Source: an uncultured Eubacteriales bacterium (lineage in GTDB: Bacteria > Bacillota > Clostridia > Christensenellales > Aristaeellaceae). Taken from it: 8,858 nt of DNA. Below, piece after piece: positions 5,478 through 8,858 of this stretch. The notes beneath the pieces were generated by a model, which saw only the letters and a list, made by a program, of their open reading frames with translations, was not told where the DNA came from and did no database searches. Position numbers and translations under genes: made by a program. The stretch covers positions 1 to 8,858 of the forward strand of contig USDD01000101.1 of assembly GCA_900553265.1 (NCBI GenBank), in the 5' to 3' direction. The first letter of the stretch is position 1. The number at the start of each line of letters is the position of its first letter.

Positions 5478-5852
5478 ATGCCGACGATCAATCAGTTGAT
5501 CCGCAAGGGTAGAGAAAAGGTAACCAGCAAGTCGAATTCCCCGATTCTGCAGTCCTGTCCGCAGAAGCGCGGCGTCTGCCTGTCCGTTAAGACGCAGACC
5601 CCCAAGAAGCCGAATTCCGCATTGCGTAAAATCGCCCGTGTTCGTCTGACGAACTCGATCGAAGGTACTTGCTACATTCCCGGCATCGGCCACAACCTGC
5701 AGGAGCACTCGGTTGTGCTGATCCGCGGCGGCAAGGTCCGCGATCTGCCTGGCGTGCGTTACCACATCATTCGCGGCGCTCTGGACGCCGCTGGCGTTGC
5801 CAAGCGTATGCAGGGCCGCTCCCTCTACGGCGCAAAGCGTCCGAAGAAGTAA
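5478..5852 (+). CDS. rpsL: 30S ribosomal protein S12
   Basis: S12 is a core protein of the small subunit at the decoding centre and helps control accuracy of tRNA selection. The protein has 124 residues, the common length in Gram-positives. It starts MPTINQLIRKGR, contains the invariant TPKKPNSALRK (41-51, with Lys43), YIPGIGHNLQEHS (66-78) and DLPGVRYH (89-96), and ends in a basic KRPKK tail. Asp89, the residue methylthiolated by RimO in some bacteria, is present. Position 88 is Arg (codon CGC at 5739-5741) where most bacteria have Lys, and position 86 is Lys where Arg is usual; Arg88 is the substitution known from streptomycin-resistant mutants. AGGAGGT (5460-5466) lies 11 nt before the start. 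rpsG follows after an unusually long 194 nt. Confidence 0.98.
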   Translation: MPTINQLIRKGREKVTSKSNSPILQSCPQKRGVCLSVKTQTPKKPNSALRKIARVRLTNSIEGTCYIPGIGHNLQEHSVVLIRGGKVRDLPGVRYHIIRGALDAAGVAKRMQGRSLYGAKRPKK

Positions 5853-6046
5853 TTGAGGCGATCTTTCGTCTCTTTGGTGAAAACGGGAGAACCAACCGGG
5901 AGCCTGTGTCCATTTGGAACGTGGGAATACGGCTCGCGGGCAGTTTGAACGGGCAACCTCGGAAGCGCCAACTTCCCTGGAAGCTTTTACCTGTTTCTCG
6001 TTCACTTTAACGTCCGAAATTTGCAATTGCATCAGGAGGGACTTTT
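5853..6046 (+). promoter_or_regulatory. Structured 194-nt rpsL-rpsG intercistronic region
   Basis: A 7-bp hairpin with one G-U pair (GAGGCGA at 5855-5861, TCGTCTC at 5866-5872, loop TCTT) starts 3 nt after the rpsL stop and is followed by TTT. Further on, GAGCC (5900-5904) can pair with GGCTC (5931-5935), extended by CCG and CGG. CTTCC (5972-5976) can pair with GGAAG on its left (5961-5965) or partly with GGAAG on its right (5979-5983). A palindrome TGCAATTGCA (6022-6031) lies just before the AGGAGGG site. In E. coli the corresponding gap binds S7 for translational feedback; that function here is inferred from position only. Confidence 0.4.
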
Positions 6047-6517
6047 ATGCCCAGACGTGGATTTATTCCGAAGCGCGAAGTGCTTCCGGATCCGGTATAC
6101 GGAACGGTCATCGTGACCAAGCTGATCAATCAGGTGATGTATGACGGCAAGCGCGGCGTTGCTCAGGCAGTCTGCTATGACGCCTTCAACACCGTCGCCC
6201 AGAAGACCGGCAAGGAAGCCATCGAGGTCTTCAATCAGGCGATTGCCAACATCATGCCTTCCCTCGAAGTCAAGGCTCGCCGCGTCGGCGGCGCGACCTA
6301 TCAGGTCCCGATCGAGATTCGCCCGGAGCGCCGTCAGACGCTGGCCCTGCGCTGGCTGGTGACGTTCGCCCGCAAGCGCGGTGAGCGCAGCATGGCGGAT
6401 CGTCTGGCTGGTGAGATTCTCGACGCCGCGAACAACGCCGGTAACGCCGTCAAGCGCCGCGAGGATATGCACAAGTCCGCCGAGGCCAACAAGGCGTTTG
6501 CGCACTATCGCTGGTAG
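6047..6517 (+). CDS. rpsG: 30S ribosomal protein S7
   Basis: S7 binds the 3' major domain of 16S rRNA early in 30S head assembly and lies near the E site. The 156-residue length is typical. Recognisable parts are the MPRRGFIPKR start, LPDPVYG (13-19), the strongly conserved VKARRVGGATYQVPIEIRPE block (75-94), ALRWLV (99-104), and the EANKAFAHYRW C-terminus that is nearly invariant in bacteria. AGGAGGG (6034-6040) lies 6 nt before the start. It stands between rpsL and fusA in the classic str operon order. S7 is the known feedback regulator of this operon in E. coli; whether it is one here depends on the structured gap upstream. Nothing in the protein looks damaged or unusual. Confidence 0.98.
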   Translation: MPRRGFIPKREVLPDPVYGTVIVTKLINQVMYDGKRGVAQAVCYDAFNTVAQKTGKEAIEVFNQAIANIMPSLEVKARRVGGATYQVPIEIRPERRQTLALRWLVTFARKRGERSMADRLAGEILDAANNAGNAVKRREDMHKSAEANKAFAHYRW

Positions 6518-6706
6518 TCCGAACGCGCGGGAAGGGATACTTTCCTGTGCTGCATAGGCAACCTTTGCTTCAGCACGCTTCGGCGTGCTGAAGTGACATA
6601 AAAAAACTTCTTTGGGGAAACTGCGCATCGATTTGTGCGTTTTGCCCAAATTGAAAACCGCCTTTCGGCAGTTTTCACACATTCTAGAGAAAGTAGGAAA
6701 TCAACT
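6518..6706 (+). promoter_or_regulatory. Three-hairpin leader between rpsG and fusA
   Basis: This 189-nt gap has no gene but folds into three successive hairpins. The first has perfect 11-bp arms (CTTCAGCACGC at 6568-6578, its complement at 6583-6593) capped by a C(TTCG)G tetraloop. The second pairs TTTGGG (6611-6616) with CCCAAA (6645-6650), with inner AAA/TTT and CGCA/TGCG helices. The third pairs TGAAAAC (6652-6658) with GTTTTCA (6671-6677), with an inner GCC/GGC helix and a TTTC loop. None is followed by a U-tract. The fusA site AAGTAGGAAA is weak, so RNA structure may matter for EF-G output. Confidence 0.5.
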
Positions 6707-8776
<2,070 letters not shown>

Positions 8777-8820
8777 TCTCTGCCGAACCAATTTGACCTG
8801 AAGTTAGGGAGGAATATCCA

Positions 8821-8858
8821 ATGGCAAAGGCAAAGTTTGAGCGCAATAAGCCTCATGT
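8821..8858 (+). CDS. tuf: Elongation factor Tu, 5' end only (cut by window edge)
   Basis: Twelve full codons read MAKAKFERNKPH, the standard bacterial EF-Tu N-terminus that precedes VNIGTIGHVDHGKT in the family. EF-Tu is the GTPase that delivers aminoacyl-tRNA to the ribosome. AGGGAGGA (8806-8813) lies 7 nt before the start, a strong site as expected for one of the most abundant cell proteins. It is 44 nt downstream of fusA, as in the str operon of many bacteria. The GTPase motifs lie beyond the window, so identity rests on the N-terminus and gene order. Confidence 0.93.
   Translation, partial: MAKAKFERNKPH

Noticed and set aside
6635..6706. ATG at 6635 as the fusA start
   Set aside because: It would add 24 residues not found in EF-G, encoded by hairpin-forming sequence; GTG at 6707 gives the normal N-terminus.

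Overview
The window reads as chromosomal DNA of a G+C-rich member of the Clostridia (Firmicutes). The reasons are the genes packed behind strong AGGAGG-type ribosome binding sites, the gene order L7Ae-like protein, rpsL, rpsG, fusA, tuf, the Gram-positive-type S12 and S7 sequences, and a Firmicutes-style regulator plus ABC half-transporter pair. This is a judgement from protein character and gene order; no species can be named.

Left part (about 1-3530): after a hairpin that probably ends an upstream gene, a plus-strand cassette encodes an XRE-type DNA-binding regulator with a long helical-repeat C-terminal part, an ABC exporter half-transporter (TMD-NBD) that overlaps it by 11 bases, and a four-helix membrane protein of unknown function. 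A perfect 7-bp palindrome (131-145) upstream is a candidate operator. Middle (3532-4628): a convergent minus-strand pair encodes a small lipoprotein followed by an alpha/beta-hydrolase-like protein. A shared hairpin at 3501-3533 separates the two convergent units.

The 486-bp divergent region 4629-5114 holds no convincing gene but is full of signals. There are two minus-strand sigma-A-like promoters and three hairpins between them. One small hairpin lies inside a segment resembling a shortened type I-C CRISPR repeat. On the plus strand there is a near-consensus promoter (TTGACA, 17 bp, TATGAT).

Right part (5115-8858): this is the str operon, with an L7Ae/YbxF-like protein, S12, S7, EF-G and the first 12 codons of EF-Tu. 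In many Firmicutes rpoB-rpoC lie directly upstream; here they do not, and the operon starts from its own promoter. Every gene junction carries an RNA hairpin. The rpsL-rpsG (194 nt) and rpsG-fusA (189 nt) gaps are long for this operon and highly structured.

S12 carries arginine at position 88, the residue known from K88R streptomycin-resistance mutants. No clear mobile element, tRNA, rRNA or CRISPR array is present. The items most worth a second look are the S12 R88 residue, the structured junctions of the str operon, and the possible minus-strand structured RNA at about 4766-4932.
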